Assembly: GCA_018780265.1 (NCBI GenBank)
Contig: JADMJV010000024.1
Span: 29,851-93,850, forward strand
DNA length: 64,000 bases
Reading direction: 5' to 3'
Origin: a bacterium
Lineage (GTDB): Bacteria > Vulcanimicrobiota > Xenobia > Xenobiales > JADMJV01
Part shown: positions 34,600 to 41,744 of the stretch, one piece after another
How positions within the stretch are numbered: position 1 is the stretch's first letter
Layout of the letters: each line of letters starts with the position of its first letter
The notes under the pieces: generated by a model
Databases searched by the model: none
The model's input: the letters and a program-made list of their open reading frames with translations, nothing else
Told to the model about the DNA's origin: nothing
Translations under genes and position numbers: made by a program

Positions 34600-35529
34600 T
34601 TGTCCAAACCCCTGGTAGGCATACTCGCCCCCAAGAACGCGCTGCCTGAAGCTCTGCTGCAGGCGCTGAAGGGTCGTGGCATCGCCTGCGAATGGTGCAA
34701 GGTGGGGCCGTGGTCTTTAGACCAGGCCTGCCCGTACCGGGTCATTGTTGACCGCATCGGCCATGTCTATGAATTCTATCGTCCCTTTTTAAAGGCGGCA
34801 GCCTTGCAAGGTTGCTACGTGATGAACAATCCGTTCTGGTTTTTAGCCGACGATAAGTTTTACAACTATTCTCTGGCTCGCAAATTGGGCGTAGCTATAC
34901 CTCGAACGGTGTTGTTGCCTTGCAAGGAGTATGACGAGCGAGTGTTGGCTCCAGATGACCTGCACAATTTGAGCCAACTGGAGATCGACTGGGTCGAGGT
35001 GGTGGGCAAGGTAGGCCTGCCGGCCATTCTTAAGCCCTACGACGGCTATGGTTGGCGCGAAGTTCATCGAGTCGATACGGTAGAGCAGTTGAAGGCTATC
35101 TACGACGAATCGATGATGGACGTTATGATGTTGCAGGAATTTATTGACTTCGAACACTACGTGCGCTGCTTTGTGGTGGGGGGGAAGTGGGTGCTGCCTA
35201 CCAGCTACGACCCCACCCAGCGTCGCTATGTCGTGGACCACGATCATCTTACCCCTGCCCTGGGCCAAAGGATTGACGAAGAGTGCCGTCGTCTCAATCA
35301 GGCGCTCGGATACGATATCAACACGGTGGAGTTCGCCATCCGCGATGGTGTGCCGTATGCTATCGATTTTATGAATCCCGTTCCCGATGCCCGCCCAGAA
35401 GTTATTTCGTGGCTTTACTTCACCTGGCTGGTAGATCGTATCTGTGACCACATCGAGGAAGTCATCAACCAGGGTCGCGTTTCGGCCACCCGCATGGAGT
35501 CCTGGTCAAATCCGCAGGTGGTTTGTTGA
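34600..35529 (+). CDS. ATP-grasp ligase, RimK-like
   Basis: An ATP-grasp fold with the ATP-binding Lys in PAILKPYDGYGWREV, the hinge MLQEFIDFEHYVRCFV, and metal ligands in NTVEFAIRDGVPYAIDFMNPVPDA. Such enzymes join a carboxylate to an amine or other nucleophile. Translation starts at TTG 34600, three bases after the speD stop and without its own ribosome site, so the two are coupled. A role in polyamine conjugation is a guess from this pairing only. Confidence 0.78.
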   Translation: MSKPLVGILAPKNALPEALLQALKGRGIACEWCKVGPWSLDQACPYRVIVDRIGHVYEFYRPFLKAAALQGCYVMNNPFWFLADDKFYNYSLARKLGVAIPRTVLLPCKEYDERVLAPDDLHNLSQLEIDWVEVVGKVGLPAILKPYDGYGWREVHRVDTVEQLKAIYDESMMDVMMLQEFIDFEHYVRCFVVGGKWVLPTSYDPTQRRYVVDHDHLTPALGQRIDEECRRLNQALGYDINTVEFAIRDGVPYAIDFMNPVPDARPEVISWLYFTWLVDRICDHIEEVINQGRVSATRMESWSNPQVVC

Positions 35530-35587
35530 GGCAGGTTTTCTAAAGGCCTCTGGAGGACGTCTCGCGATTTTCCGAGAAATGACATAA

Positions 35588-37090
35588 ATGCGTGAAATGG
35601 CGGGAGTTCAACTACGCGTTGTCAACAGCAACCCGCCTCAGGTCACGGCCCTGGAAAAAAGTAACTACCGAATTGGACGCGCAGTGGTCGGAAACCAACA
35701 GTCGCGGGTTGGCTACCTGGCCTACTCCGAGGCGACTGTTTCCACCGAACACGCCGAGTTGCAGTGGAACGAACGAGAAAAGTCCTTCCTCTTTCGTCAC
35801 ATGTCGCACACCAATTTTAGTGTGGTAGGGGGCGTCAAGTTGGGGCCAGGGCAGGCCCGAGCCATTCGAATCGGAGACACGATCCAGCTTGGCTTGCTGG
35901 AGCTTAAGGTGGAAAAGTCGTCTGCCAGGGTGGCGGCGCCATCCAGGCCGGTGGTGGCCGTTGGACCAAGCGCCAACACAGCCCCCTCCCCCTGGCAACA
36001 TACCGTGCGGCAACTGCGCGAGCTTCATCCGAAATATCGTCCCCTCCGTGCCAGTTCCGAAGAACTCACCGTCTTTACCCGTCAATTTTCGGCCATGATC
36101 GACTCCGGCATCCCCATCGCTCGTGCCCTGTCATTCTTTGCGGAGGGACTTTACAGGGGTGATCTGTGCAAGGTGGTTGAGGGTCTGGCCAACAGAGTCA
36201 ACGGTGGCCATCGCCTGTCCCACGCTCTGCGCAGCTACCCGCAGATTTTCTCGGACGTCTACGTCTCCATGGTCGAGACCGGTGAGGAGTCGGGCCAACT
36301 CTCCACGAGTTTGCAGCGCTTAGCTGACCTTCAGGAAAAGCAGTTGCGGATGCACCGACGGGTCGTGGCTACCTTGACTTACCCCCTGGTCTTGCTGCTG
36401 GTTTCTATTACGTGTATTTGCGTGTTCATCTTCTTCATTCTTCCTATGATCGAGCCGATGTTTCACAGCATGAACATTCCCTTGCCTTTGCCCACCAAGA
36501 TTTTGCTGGCCTCGCGTCACGTCATGTTGCCGGCGATTTTGCTGGCGGTGGTTAGTCTGGTTACGGGCTGGGTTTTTCGGCCCTTCGTCTACACGTTTCT
36601 CGAAAAGCATCCCGACTTACGTGCTCGCATTGCTCGCGCTCCGTTGCGTTGGCCTATTTTTGGCCCTGTGATTCGGAAGATCGCGGTCGCTCGAATCCTG
36701 TATTCGCTTGCCACCATGCTGGATGCGGGCATGACCCTGGTGCATTCGATTACGCGCTCTTCCACGGTCACGGGCAATCGCTGGATCGCTGAACAGATGG
36801 TGTTGACCAGGGCGGCCATTGCCGATGGCGACACGGTAGCGGCCGCCTTCGAAGTGAGCGGTGTCTTTCCGGCCGGCGCAGTTCAGTTAATCACCATTGG
36901 CGAGGAAACTTCCTCACTGGCCACCATTGTAAAGTATGTGGCGGATATGTATGACGAGGACGCCGATATGGCGTTGACGGACATGGCTAACATGCTGGAA
37001 CCGTTGTTGATGGGCGGAATGGGTATCATCGTGGGCTTTATCGTGATCAGTGCCATGCTGCCCACGCTGGAGTTGATCAACCACCTTTAG
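35588..37090 (+). CDS. FHA domain fused to a GspF/PilC-type inner-membrane protein
   Basis: Residues 1-120 form an FHA-like domain (YRIGRA, then a weakened phosphopeptide site TVSTEHAELQW and FLFRHMSHTNFSVVGG). A linker leads to a full GspF/PilC protein: two copies of the T2SSF domain (about 165-290 and 375-495), with three membrane helices and motifs FTRQFSAMIDSGIPIARAL and GEESGQL / GEETSSL. GspF-type proteins sit at the base of type II secretion and type IV pilus machines. The fusion with FHA is unusual. No partner ATPase is adjacent. Start is ATG 35588; ATG 35597 is an alternative. Confidence 0.85.
   Translation: MREMAGVQLRVVNSNPPQVTALEKSNYRIGRAVVGNQQSRVGYLAYSEATVSTEHAELQWNEREKSFLFRHMSHTNFSVVGGVKLGPGQARAIRIGDTIQLGLLELKVEKSSARVAAPSRPVVAVGPSANTAPSPWQHTVRQLRELHPKYRPLRASSEELTVFTRQFSAMIDSGIPIARALSFFAEGLYRGDLCKVVEGLANRVNGGHRLSHALRSYPQIFSDVYVSMVETGEESGQLSTSLQRLADLQEKQLRMHRRVVATLTYPLVLLLVSITCICVFIFFILPMIEPMFHSMNIPLPLPTKILLASRHVMLPAILLAVVSLVTGWVFRPFVYTFLEKHPDLRARIARAPLRWPIFGPVIRKIAVARILYSLATMLDAGMTLVHSITRSSTVTGNRWIAEQMVLTRAAIADGDTVAAAFEVSGVFPAGAVQLITIGEETSSLATIVKYVADMYDEDADMALTDMANMLEPLLMGGMGIIVGFIVISAMLPTLELINHL
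37077..37090 (+). repeat. 14-base direct repeat, left copy
   Basis: TCAACCACCTTTAG forms the last codons and stop of the FHA-GspF gene. The identical 14 bases recur at 37751-37764, and the PPOX gene lies between. Confidence 0.6.
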
Positions 37091-37143
37091 GGCCCGTCGA
37101 GGGATAGAATCCCTCCACATCTATGTCCAACGTGACAGGCGGT

Positions 37144-37557
37144 TTAAACAGGTTGTCCTTGTTTTTGGTATCCATCGATTTCCTCGCGGGAATTTTTCGC
37201 GGGGGCAATATCGTAGATTTCCGTGGGGTAGATGATCAGCAACCCCTTCACAACGCGTTCCGGCAGGATACTTAGGATCCACTCGCTGGCGCGATCGTAA
37301 TCGCTTCCTTCTGTAACGTATGAGCAAGTCCCCTTCACTTGAAATCCAATCATGGCCTTCCAGCAAACCAGCGCGGCAAAGGAGCTTTGGCTCAGATTTC
37401 GGCTCGTCTTTTCCATGAAGTAGTCGATGAGCCATATCTTTCCATCGACGAGTTTTATGGAAGACACGGGAACCACATTGAGGTTGCCGTCCGAGTAGGT
37501 AGCAAGCGCTTTGGCATCGGCATTCAATAGTAACCATTCTGTCTGGCGGTCAATCAT
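37144..37557 (-). CDS. Pyridoxamine 5'-phosphate oxidase family protein
   Basis: The FMN-binding split-barrel pattern is visible: ATYSDGNLNVVPVSSIKLVDGKIWLIDYFMEKT, then WKAMIGFQVKGTCSYV. Length is 137 residues from ATG 37557, which has AAGGAG about 9 bases before it. Such proteins include flavin reductases and general stress proteins. The DNA looks less GC-rich than its neighbours, and the gene lies inside a stretch flanked by a 14-base direct repeat, which hints at later arrival. Confidence 0.75.
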   Translation of the reverse strand: MIDRQTEWLLLNADAKALATYSDGNLNVVPVSSIKLVDGKIWLIDYFMEKTSRNLSQSSFAALVCWKAMIGFQVKGTCSYVTEGSDYDRASEWILSILPERVVKGLLIIYPTEIYDIAPAKNSREEIDGYQKQGQPV

Positions 37558-37750
37558 TGGAACTATCTCCTTGGACTCATCCGTAACTCTTTTTCCGTCG
37601 AGAGCACGCGGTCGGCCTCGGCCCCTTGGCAGCCGACAGAAAAGTGGATGTCTATACCCACTTATCCAACATGCCAAATCAAAATGGACGACGGAGCAGA
37701 AGTCTCATCACGGAGAATACCGAACAAAAACGGATCTTACTTTTTTTGCG

Positions 37751-37764
37751 TCAACCACCTTTAG
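37751..37764 (+). repeat. 14-base direct repeat, right copy
   Basis: Identical to 37077-37090. It overlaps the stop codon of the lipid-kinase-like gene on the minus strand. The 37558-37750 stretch before it holds no convincing gene. Confidence 0.6.
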
Positions 37765-38687
37765 CGCGGCAAACGAATGGATAGGGCTTCGGCCAGCACC
37801 TCAATTTCCAGGGGCAAACGGGGTCCCAGTTTACCGTCGATGCGGGCCTGGCCCTTGTGGATGGTCCAGATCTTTACGCGCTTGACCTGCAGGTAGCGAA
37901 CGCCTTTGAGGTAGGCTGTGTGTTTGCCCAGGAAAATGATGGGAATCGCCATCAGAAAGCCCAGTTTGGAGAGAGACGGGATGATGCACAGGTCCAGGTT
38001 GCCGTCGTCCATCACGGCGTGTGGAGCTATCGCGAAGCCGGCGGAAAAATGAGAACTGTTGGCTACGGTGATGTTGTAAGCTCTACACGATTGGAGCAGG
38101 CCGTCAACCTCCAAAAAGTAGCGGCGTGGCCGGAAAACGGTTACTGCTTTGGCCACCGCGATGGTTCCGTCCCAAAGGCGCCTGAGTAGCGAAGGGCTTT
38201 CCTTGGGAAAGACCTTCCAGGCGGCGACATCTACTCCCACTCCCACGGATTCAGTGAATAGTTTCCCGCCTGCTCGGCCCAGGTCGACCCGATGGATCAC
38301 ACCGTCTCGAGCACATCTCATGGCTTCTTTGGGATCGAGGGGTAGGCCTAAATATCGGGCAAAGTTGTTAAACGTGCCTAAGGGAATGATACCAAATAGG
38401 GGTCTTTGTTCGGGAGGGAGGTCAAAGATGCCGGCCTGGTCCAGACCATCGAGAACTTCGCGTACGCTATCGTCGCCTCCGGCGGCGATAATTAAGCGAC
38501 AGCCGTCTTGGGCTTCGGCCCGAGCCAGGTCCGTCAAGTCTCCGGCCTTCAGGGACGTGCGCAGCCGGCAGCCGAATTCAGCCGCCAGGACGCCCAGTGC
38601 CTGAGGGTCATTGGGGCCCCGAAAGGCCCCTGAGGCTGGATTGAGCAGGACTACGCCTGAGATGGCTTGTGTCGACTCATTACCCAT
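37761..38687 (-). CDS. Diacylglycerol/lipid kinase family protein with altered motif
   Basis: The fold matches the DagK/YegS family: LLNPASGAF at the start, a nucleotide loop, PLGTFNNFARYLGLP, then the beta-sandwich half with VANSSHFSAGFAIAPHAVMDDGNLDL. The usual catalytic GGDGTxNEV is replaced by GGDDSVREV (residues 70-78) and PxGTxNDFA by PLGTFNNFA. It may be a weak or non-kinase member. ATG 38687 is chosen, and the gene overlaps the yqeG gene by 37 bases. Confidence 0.82.
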   Translation of the reverse strand: MGNESTQAISGVVLLNPASGAFRGPNDPQALGVLAAEFGCRLRTSLKAGDLTDLARAEAQDGCRLIIAAGGDDSVREVLDGLDQAGIFDLPPEQRPLFGIIPLGTFNNFARYLGLPLDPKEAMRCARDGVIHRVDLGRAGGKLFTESVGVGVDVAAWKVFPKESPSLLRRLWDGTIAVAKAVTVFRPRRYFLEVDGLLQSCRAYNITVANSSHFSAGFAIAPHAVMDDGNLDLCIIPSLSKLGFLMAIPIIFLGKHTAYLKGVRYLQVKRVKIWTIHKGQARIDGKLGPRLPLEIEVLAEALSIRLPR

Positions 38688-39154
38688 CGCTCTACTCGCC
38701 GCGTTCCTTTCATCCACCATTGCTCCCTCGGATTGGGGAGCTGAATGAGAATGGAATAGAGGCCCAGCAGATTGGCTCCCAGTACATCGGTGAAGATTTG
38801 ATCCCCCACCATGGCGGTTTCGTTAGGGGCCGTTCCCAGCATTTGCATTCCCTTGCGAAACCCTCGCAACATCGGTTTGCGAGCCAGGGCTACAAAGGGG
38901 ATTCCCAACGGTCTGATGGTTCGTTCGACACGGTCATGTTTGGCATTGGTGACCAGGCACAGAGAAAGTGATGATTCCTTAGCCCGAGCCAGCCAGTCTA
39001 TGACCCCGTGATCGACATGATGGCTGTTCCAGGCCACCAGGGTGTTGTCCAGGTCCAGCAATAAGCCGCGAATGCCACGTTCTTCCAGCGTTTCGATCTT
39101 GATTTCAGTGAGAAACCCGACCGTATGGTGGGGACGCAGCAGTTTGAGCATCAT
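38651..39154 (-). CDS. YqeG family HAD phosphatase
   Basis: A HAD-IIIA hydrolase of 167 residues. The nucleophile motif is LLLDLDNTLVAWN, motif II is LVTNA, and motif III/IV is KPMLRGF then VGDQIFTDVLGA. The YqeG family signature near the start (LRPHHTV) is also present. Bacillus YqeG lies near ribosome-related genes; the substrate is unknown. It overlaps the downstream lipid-kinase gene. Confidence 0.85.
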   Translation of the reverse strand: MMLKLLRPHHTVGFLTEIKIETLEERGIRGLLLDLDNTLVAWNSHHVDHGVIDWLARAKESSLSLCLVTNAKHDRVERTIRPLGIPFVALARKPMLRGFRKGMQMLGTAPNETAMVGDQIFTDVLGANLLGLYSILIQLPNPREQWWMKGTRRVERWVMSRHKPSQA

Positions 39155-39187
39155 GGCTAAGCCCGTTCGCCAACCTACCAGACCCTC

Positions 39188-40252
39188 CTAGTGGGAATAG
39201 CTCAGCCGATAAATGACTCCGGCGTAATCGTCGGAGATAGCCACAGAGCCGTCGGCTAATTCCTGCACGTCGACGGGGCGTCCTTTGACTTTGTCACCCT
39301 CCAGCCAACCCTCGGCGAAAGTTTCCGCTCGGAACTGGCCGGCCGCGTCTGGGCGCGCCAGCATGAGGTTGTAACCCACCGGAGAGGAGCGATTCCAGGA
39401 CCCGTGAGTGGCCAGTAGGATACAGTCGCGGTAGTTGGCGGGGAACTGTTTGCCCCGATAAAATCGCATCCCCAAGGGGGCCATGTGGGCCTGCATTGGC
39501 ACTTCAGGTGGGATGGTTTTCAGTCCGGCAGGAGCCCGACTTCCAAAGTCCGGGTCGGGTTGGTTGTTGCCGAAACGGTAGGGAAATCCAAAATGTAGAC
39601 CGCCCCGGGGGGCACGGTTCAGTTCTTCGGGGGGGACGTCGTCGCCAAGCAGGTCGCGACCGTTGTCGGTAAACCACAGCGAGCCGTCGCGGGGATTCCA
39701 GTCGAAGCCCATAGTATTGCGCACCCCGCGGGCGTAGACTTCGACTTTCCTAAAATCCAGGCTAAAACGCGAGAGGCTGCCGAAAGGATCTGGATTTTCG
39801 CCCACGTTGCAGGGGGCCCCTATGCCTATGTAGAGCCTTTGGTCGGGGCCAAACCGGATCACTCTATAGCCGTGGTGGAGGTTGTCGGGCAGGGAGTTGT
39901 TGAGAACCTCGGGTAGGGGCTTGCTCTCCAGCCTCTGCAAGACGTTGGTTATGCGTAGCAGGCGCCCCACCTCACCGATGTAAAGGGAGTCGTCGCGGTA
40001 GGCTACTCCATTGGGGTTGCTTAACCCGCGACACACTTCGATCACTTTTTTTTGGGGGGTTACTGCATATACCCGGTCTGTGCGTGTGCCAACGAACAGG
40101 GTGCCGTTGGGGGTCAAGCATAATTGACGGGCACCAGGAACCCGCGCATATATCTCCAGGTGAAACCCTGCGGGCAGCTTGATGTGAAATGGGCCGGGCT
40201 GGGCCTGACAGGAAATGCAGACCAGTCCAGCCAGAACCAGCGCCCTGCTCAA
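39188..40252 (-). CDS. Secreted PQQ-dependent sugar dehydrogenase (sorbosone dehydrogenase-like)
   Basis: A signal with a possible lipobox (LVCISC) is followed by a six-bladed propeller with blade motifs such as RGVRNTMGFDWNP, LWFTDNGRD and LLATHGSWNRSSP, as in L-sorbosone and soluble glucose dehydrogenases. It should oxidise a sugar in the periplasm with PQQ. The start overlaps the stop of the cysteine-free ferredoxin-like gene (ATGA), so the two are one operon with 40498-41337. No PQQ synthesis gene is here. Confidence 0.82.
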   Translation of the reverse strand: MSRALVLAGLVCISCQAQPGPFHIKLPAGFHLEIYARVPGARQLCLTPNGTLFVGTRTDRVYAVTPQKKVIEVCRGLSNPNGVAYRDDSLYIGEVGRLLRITNVLQRLESKPLPEVLNNSLPDNLHHGYRVIRFGPDQRLYIGIGAPCNVGENPDPFGSLSRFSLDFRKVEVYARGVRNTMGFDWNPRDGSLWFTDNGRDLLGDDVPPEELNRAPRGGLHFGFPYRFGNNQPDPDFGSRAPAGLKTIPPEVPMQAHMAPLGMRFYRGKQFPANYRDCILLATHGSWNRSSPVGYNLMLARPDAAGQFRAETFAEGWLEGDKVKGRPVDVQELADGSVAISDDYAGVIYRLSYSH

Positions 40253-40482
40253 GGGGCTGAGACGAGGTCGGGAGCAATCTGGACTGCTTCCAGTGGTTCC
40301 TGGTCGAGGCTTTCGCTGGTGTGTGAGAAAAGCTTGCCGTGGGCCTGGGCCGCCAGCATTAAGGTCGCATTCACCCGCCGGCCGTCCAATACTACCCCTT
40401 GCGCACGCATTCCTTGCTGCTCAAGCCATTCGCTGAAGAGCGTCCCGGCCGGTACCTGGTTCAGGTCGATGTTGATTTGCAT
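40249..40482 (-). CDS. Degenerate [2Fe-2S] subunit of a molybdenum hydroxylase, no cysteine
   Basis: A 77-residue protein. The beginning MQINIDLNQVPAGTLFSEWL and the segment VVLDGRRVNATLMLAAQAHGK match the small CoxS/CutS subunit, where the latter reads VLLDGRxVNACLxLAAQAxG. The cluster-binding CxxGxCGxC segment is absent, the later Cys is Thr, and the second cluster domain is missing; no Cys occurs at all. GGAGG precedes ATG 40482. It cannot hold an iron-sulphur centre and may be a relic or a structural piece. Confidence 0.65.
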   Translation of the reverse strand: MQINIDLNQVPAGTLFSEWLEQQGMRAQGVVLDGRRVNATLMLAAQAHGKLFSHTSESLDQEPLEAVQIAPDLVSAP

Positions 40483-40497
40483 TTCCACCTCCAATAG

Positions 40498-41337
40498 TTA
40501 GCTGGCAATTTGATGGAGCGCCCGCCGGGTAAGGACCCCGGCCAGTTCGCGGCGATAGTCGGCACTGGCGCGCAGGTCGAGGACGGGGTCGACCAGTTCG
40601 GTAACGATGCTGACCACGTTCTCAATGCATTCCAGATGCAAAGGCTTATCGACAAGGGCTCTTTCCGCCTCCAGCAGGCGTTGCGGAGTCCGTCCGATGG
40701 CGCCCAGTGCAACCCGGACCTTCGAGCAAACTCCCTTCTCTAGTTCCACCATTACCGCCAAATTAACCAGCGCCTGGTCGACTTGACTTCTGGCGAATTT
40801 CAGAAAGGCGCCTCGGGCGTGTATGGGAGGGCGTGGAATCCGGATTTCGCGCAGGATGCCCTGGCCTACGGCCGTCCGGCGGTAGTCCAGGAAAAATTCC
40901 TGGATGGGCAGAGTCTCGTCCCCCTCAAGGCGGGCAATGACGACCTCGGCATCCAGCACCAACAGGGCTGGAGGGCTGTCTGCGAAGGGGCCAGCGCCCA
41001 CCACATTGCCCCCCAGTGTGGCTGTATTGCGCACCTCGGTGGGCCATCCCTGGCAACAGCTGGAGGAGAGCACCCCGTTGGCGAATTTGGCCACTGCTGG
41101 AGAGATGGCTACCTGGTGCATGGTGGTGGTCGCTCCTATCCGTAGGATCTCGCTCTCCTCCTCGATGTAGTCCAGGCCGAGACGGGTCACGTCGATAAGG
41201 CAGCGAATGTTGGGGGGCAAGTTAGGGACAATTTCCGTGCCACCCGCGATCGGCGCCGCAGCCTCCGCATACTCGTGCTTCTTTTGCACGGCCTCGGATA
41301 ACGATTGAGGGTAGAGGAACTCCTCGAGTTGACGAAA
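40498..41337 (-). CDS. FAD-binding subunit of a molybdenum hydroxylase (CoxM-like)
   Basis: The FAD-binding fold of the xanthine-dehydrogenase/CO-dehydrogenase medium subunit: LEEFLYPQSLSEAV at the start, PIAGGTEIVPN and TLGGNVVGAGPFADSPPALL for FAD, and a C-terminal CO-dehydrogenase flavoprotein domain. The likely start is TTG 41337 with GGAGGG four bases before it. No large catalytic (CoxL) gene is found. Its partner is the cysteine-free small subunit downstream, so the enzyme appears incomplete. Confidence 0.85.
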   Translation of the reverse strand, partial: FRQLEEFLYPQSLSEAVQKKHEYAEAAAPIAGGTEIVPNLPPNIRCLIDVTRLGLDYIEEESEILRIGATTTMHQVAISPAVAKFANGVLSSSCCQGWPTEVRNTATLGGNVVGAGPFADSPPALLVLDAEVVIARLEGDETLPIQEFFLDYRRTAVGQGILREIRIPRPPIHARGAFLKFARSQVDQALVNLAVMVELEKGVCSKVRVALGAIGRTPQRLLEAERALVDKPLHLECIENVVSIVTELVDPVLDLRASADYRRELAGVLTRRALHQIAS

Positions 41338-41485
41338 CAAAGACCCTCCGATCGAGTCGTGGAATACCGTGCCCAAGGCGCGTCCCCCGCTGTCTTTGAA
41401 AATTCCCTGTTGCAGTCGGGGTCCCTGCTCGGAAGGAGCCGGGACAGGGTTGGGGAACCCACCCGCCTCTAGATTGGAGGCTTGT

Positions 41486-41722
41486 GTGGATCAGATTTTC
41501 ACAGAACTTGGTCGTGCCTTTGCCTGGACGCTGGTTTCTTCGCTGGCGATGGGAGTGGCGTTAGGCATCGTCACGAAAATTTTCGACGCGTTCACGCCGG
41601 GCCTTGACGAGATCGACGAATTGCGTAAAGGCAACGTGGCCGTCGGCATCGTGTTGGCGGCGGTGATTTTGGCCACGGGTCTGGTGATTGGCCTGACTCT
41701 TCACGCCCCTCCTCCAGCCTGA
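41486..41722 (+). CDS. DUF350 small membrane protein
   Basis: A 78-residue protein with two membrane helices and the segment DELRKGNVAVGIVLAAVILATGLVIG, typical of DUF350/UPF0719. GTG 41486 follows GGAGG at 41476-41480. In other bacteria DUF350 genes often lie near glutathionylspermidine-synthase-like ATP-grasp genes; here the neighbour is a glutathione synthetase. The function is unknown. Confidence 0.8.
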   Translation: MDQIFTELGRAFAWTLVSSLAMGVALGIVTKIFDAFTPGLDEIDELRKGNVAVGIVLAAVILATGLVIGLTLHAPPPA

Positions 41723-41744
41723 GCATGTCATCCCTGGCCGGATT

